Below are positions 59,937-64,000 of a stretch of 64,000 bases of DNA, in pieces (within the stretch, counting starts at the first letter, position 1; every line of letters starts with the position of its first letter). Both the position numbers and the translations under genes were made by a program. The notes beneath the pieces are model-generated. The model did no database searches. It saw only the letters and a program-made list of their open reading frames with translations, and was not told the origin of the DNA. Origin of the DNA: Cristatella mucedo (lineage: Eukaryota > Bryozoa > Phylactolaemata > Cristatellidae); the NCBI GenBank assembly GCA_009760855.2, contig WPIO01000152.1, forward strand, positions 703,501-767,500. Reading direction: 5' to 3'.

Positions 59937-60345
59937 TCAAGCAGTGTGTAGACCAATCAAGCAGTGTGTAGACTTCAAGGTTCTCCCACTCACATTTAGG
60001 TCCCTTCATTATATGGCTCCAGCCTACCTATCATATCTATTCCTACATCAGGCCAAGAATCGTACCCCCTGCTGACACGAATCAGTTAGCCATACCGAGC
60101 ATCAGAACCTTTGGGAACCGTGCCTTTAGTTGGTATGGTCCCAAAGTCTGGAACTCACTACCGATGCACTTCACAACGTCCCCAGGCATTTAAAAAAGAA
60201 GCTTACAAAACACACCTATTTATTACAGCATTTAGTGAGTCTTTGTGATTTGTCCTTCGGGTGCATAGGCCTGCTTGCACTGTGCCTGCTGCTTGCTAAT
60301 GTTGCTACCAATCATTTGGTAATTATAACTTTTACTTTTACTTAG
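59937..60345 (+). mobile_element. LINE fragment in inverted orientation
   Basis: CTTCAAGGTTCTCCCACTCA, TATGGCTCCAGCCTACCTAT and TGGAACTCACTACCGATG continue to the C terminus. It is head to head with the preceding minus copy. A small tandem duplication (AAGCAGTGTGTAGAC twice) marks the join. Confidence 0.75.
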
Positions 60346-61483
60346 GACTACCTTAATATCAACCCATGTAATAAGATAGATCAGTCTGTCCGTAAGCCAG
60401 TCAGTCACCGACGGCATGTATATATTGTGCCTTAGATTTGATATTTACAGTAATCACATCCTACCAATGGCATCGTCATATCTATGACATCATATCTACA
60501 CGTCTTGTATCCGGCGGCTATCTGCTACTTCTTTACCGTCGTCGTTCTTGTCTGTACTATCTGGAGATTGATAACTATGCAGAAATTCACCGAGTTTCAG
60601 CAAAGGTATGCATTGGCTACTCGAGAATCTCGAATTGGCAATGCCTAGCAATTTCTTAGTAACATGCTGGGATTGTACACCAATGATGGGTGTCAAAACA
60701 AGAGGGAAAACTATGAGGCAATTTGCATATACAGCTGTAAGATGCACTCTCACAGTAAAAATGCTACAACTTCACAGGTCTATTAAGTTGACAGGGTAAT
60801 TCAAAGGGTGCCAGTGGACATTCAAGCCTGTCTTCCAAAGCAAAGTTCAAGTTTCTCATGATTTTTCACAGGTGAAAGCTACTATCCACACAAACGCACG
60901 CGCACAATGTATGAGTGTACATACATAGCTGAGCTGGTAGCCTTATCAATTTGGCGTAGCCCCACCCCATAAGAACACCATAGGCAAGCATGTGCACACT
61001 AGCAGCCATACATTTTGCCACATCCACCTCCAGTATGGCTACCGTCTGATCAACTATGGCTGAAGGCAGTTTTAAAATCTACCCGGAGGTTCGAAGCAAG
61101 TGAAATTGATGCCAAAATAGACAAAACAGCCCAGCACAGAATTTATTTAGTTGAACAACATACGAGAGGGCAGAAGCAGTGTAATTATAGTAGAATATGG
61201 CCCTTGACTTAAACTGTGGAGCCCCGTTTAAAGTTTTTTGCTACGATATCTGTTGTCTCGATTCTGCTTTGCACAATTTCTTTCAATCCTTGCCTCGTTG
61301 CCATTTGTTTGCCACTTACATGATAGTCCTTGTAATACAGCTCGACTGCTAAATATTTTTTGTTACTTGGGATTAAAGCTTTTTGCTACTGACTGTGAAT
61401 CAAGATCACTTTAGTTGGGATTTTCTATAAAAAAAGGTCCAGCACACATACGTTTGCTCGGGTACACACATACGAACACACGA

Positions 61484-61512
61484 ACACACACACACACACA
61501 CACACACACAAA
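61484..61512 (+). repeat. CA microsatellite
   Basis: About 13 CA units within a longer CA-rich stretch. Confidence 0.85.
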
Positions 61513-62624
61513 TACACAAAAGGCACGCATGTCTAGCCAACACTTGATGAATCTACAAGAAGATTTCTGCTTGCAGCAGAGCAGTGCAAGAGCGCATGGC
61601 GTTACAGACACTTAAGAATCATTCAAGTTATGACGAGTCTTTGAAGTTTCAGACGTTTAATAAGCACTATCCTTACGTACTACAGGCATAGTTTCTACTT
61701 TAATATTGACATGCAATAAATTTCATTCTACAAAAGGAATGAGGCTCGCCAGTTTACCCTGTAAATCTCAACATATGGCAAGATGGAAATGGACAAGATA
61801 TCGCACACACAACAACCTACACCATACTTTGTGCACACATTTCAGTTGATAGAACACAGCTAGGTGTCTATTTTTCGTGTGTACGACGACCATCGACATG
61901 CTAGACTATTCAGTTGGCTATGCTTTTCGAGATCGAGGCTGCTGGTGACTGGGCAGACCTGATACAGCCGAGTGTTGTCTCATAGAGAACAATAGGACAA
62001 ATAAAATCATTTCATGTGTCACGCAAGCAGAAATACATGAATTTTCAAGGTAGGATTCTCGTCAGATTGTCTTGCTCTTCATGGAAAAGTCTCGTCATCT
62101 TGCTTGTCATGGCAAAGCCTCCTAAAAGCACAGTGTCTTATCGGGTGGCACGATTAACAACCAAGTTCTAATCTTTGTAGATTCTACTGCAAACACCAAG
62201 AATTCGAAAGTGACCCGCAGTCATCTGAAAGTGAGCTGCTTTCGTTCACTGGTAAAATTTTGATTGATGTTGCCACTGCCACCAAGTGACCATCTAGCAG
62301 ATGCGTCGGCCGAGCGATTAGGATATTACCACTGCTTCTTATGCTCGTCCATGCTCACACCACCTGTAAGGAAAAGCTATCCACATATACTAACCACAAA
62401 CACAAACACACACACACACACATATAGCGAGCCACTGGTCGTCGCGAGAATAATAAGGTCTTAGACATAGAGGTCGAGCCGAGAGATGAAGCACACGCCC
62501 CCCCCCAAGGCAGCTCTCGTAGTCCCACGCATCTGTGCCCACAGTCGAATCCCCAGACCAGCTGTCCTGCCTCAATCCGGCTTGAACAAGCCTGTGCCAA
62601 GTGTAATGACAACAATAGCAACAA

Positions 62625-62700
62625 TAGTCGTTTGTATAGCACCCCAAGAGAGCTACATTTCTATACCAGGCGCTTTACAACTCGCTGCAAAATCAATACC
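62625..62700 (-). mobile_element. LINE/SINE-B tail fragment
   Basis: GTTTGTATAGCACCCCAAGA, GAGCTACATTTCTATACCAG and GCGCTTTACAACTCGCTGCA. Confidence 0.55.
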
Positions 62701-64000
62701 TTTGGGGTTGGGGATATGCACGGTATCGAGTGTGCAAAAGCAAAAACGTATCACGCTTAAGCCACCATGGAAAAGCAAACACGACTGCACTCATGGCCAC
62801 AGGTTAGTGAGAACTACGGCTAGCAAACGGCACTGGATTATGCACAGGTATGTACACAACGCACACCGGAACAAAAAAGACAAGTTCACAGGCTCAAAAG
62901 GAAAGCTGACCCAAACACATGTATCGTTAGGTGAGACTTGAAACATGTCATACAAAATTCACATTGCAGGGCAGCCATTGCTCACTGAAAACCACTATCT
63001 CCAGCCAAGCCAAGGTTGAAAGAAACCGCACTTGTCCAAGATGCACACAAAGAGGAGGAGCAGACACTTCCACCACACCTTGGACTTTTCGATGCTGCAA
63101 GATGGCGACATAACACAGTCCAGAATGCCATATGTATAGCAGAAAACGACAAGGGCTCCACAGTGCCTTTAGAAGCAGAAGGTCAGTAACTATACACCCC
63201 ACAGATCATAAGCCGTGTACAATTTGATATGAATAACCTCCAAAACGCGTTGCTTAAGCTACAGAACCTCGAGGTGCACCAAGCACCAAAAAGAACGACC
63301 ATATTGTAAAAACGTAAAACGTGGCTGAACCGGCAGCTGCATTCGCACAGTCCTGTAAAGCACCGGGAGATGCTGTAGCGCTTAAAATAAAGAAGAATAT
63401 GTTACATTGTCTTCTAGAGTTGTATCCAGGTGCACAGTGTTCGAGAAAGACCACAAGTTCAAGTCTTGATAGCTAATCCTTTTCAGTAACAGTCACACAA
63501 TACCAGTCCAGGTGGAAGCAGCGCTAACTGCTTAACGCTTAACTTAACCTTCCACCGAGATACAATTAGCACTTAAGTCGCACACAAGCTTACAGAAACC
63601 GTCCGTGGTCAGGTGATGCCGCTAAGTAAGGTTATTCGCTAGCTGCCTTGATAACATCCAAAATAGTGGGCAGCACCTGAAATCAAGGCCCACAGAACCT
63701 GCTCTGGTATGGTCTGCAATTATTACTCAAGTGAGAAAAATAAACTAAGTTTGGGCCACTGTGACAACCTCGGTGCTGCAGGTTGGCTAGGTAGCCATAC
63801 ATCGACAGTAGCAACCTAAAAGTAGAGCTGCAATCGCACGAAGAACTGTAAACCAGTCACGTCTGGCATCGTCCGTGAGCCTAGCAATGCAATCTCACAC
63901 CGGGGTCGCGACGGCGCATAACTTCTGTTTGATGTGAAACTTAGTCACAGCAGGCCATCAGACCTGGCCGAATGCATTCGTCGATGGGCGTATCATTGTG

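Larger units (their letters stand above)
60346..64000. other. No gene seen
   Basis: AT-moderate DNA with a CA repeat, one LINE tail and short frames. I could not find exons on either strand. Confidence 0.5.

Overview
This is a window of animal nuclear DNA. Coding sequence is split into short exons with GT/AG splice sites inside kilobase introns. The rest is dominated by non-LTR retrotransposon (LINE) fragments, tRNA-derived SINEs, DNA-transposon remnants and microsatellites. CpG dinucleotides are common everywhere, which argues against a vertebrate. An invertebrate metazoan fits best, and I cannot place it further. No operons, CRISPR arrays or prokaryotic genes are present.

The one gene that can be read completely is a carnitine O-acetyltransferase (CRAT) on the + strand, about 13.07-36.73 kb. 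Ten exons are anchored by protein similarity and a short first exon is predicted. All intron phases agree and the exons join into one reading frame of 632 codons. The model has the catalytic His (residue 345), the STSQ motif, the Met that restricts the acyl pocket to short chains, a possible mitochondrial presequence and a C-terminal SRL tripeptide resembling a peroxisomal PTS1 signal.

Layout. 0-12.9 kb: intergenic, decayed LINE and SINE pieces, and at 5.76-7.26 kb a LINE copy carrying part of CRAT exon 5 (a 3' transduction). 12.95-36.7 kb: CRAT. Its introns hold a pogo/Tigger-like transposase relic (17.7-18.6 kb), the best LINE copy with its target-site duplication (19.58-21.14 kb), an R2-like fragment, several SINEs and a 440-bp AT microsatellite. 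37-43 kb: intergenic LINE and SINE debris. 43.1-53.2 kb: a GC- and CpG-rich domain with long GA/CT tracts. Three phase-compatible candidate exons (50.96-54.40 kb) there may be the start of a second, unrecognised gene. 54.4-64 kb: LINE fragments of both orientations, a 640-bp element with TA/CAGTCGT termini and mostly featureless DNA.

The repeats form an interacting community. The SINE-B family ends in a tail very like the 3' end of the local CR1/L2-type LINE, as expected if the LINE machinery mobilises the SINE. One LINE copy appears to have carried a CRAT exon fragment to a new site. Several microsatellites begin exactly at SINE tails or inside a SINE hairpin.
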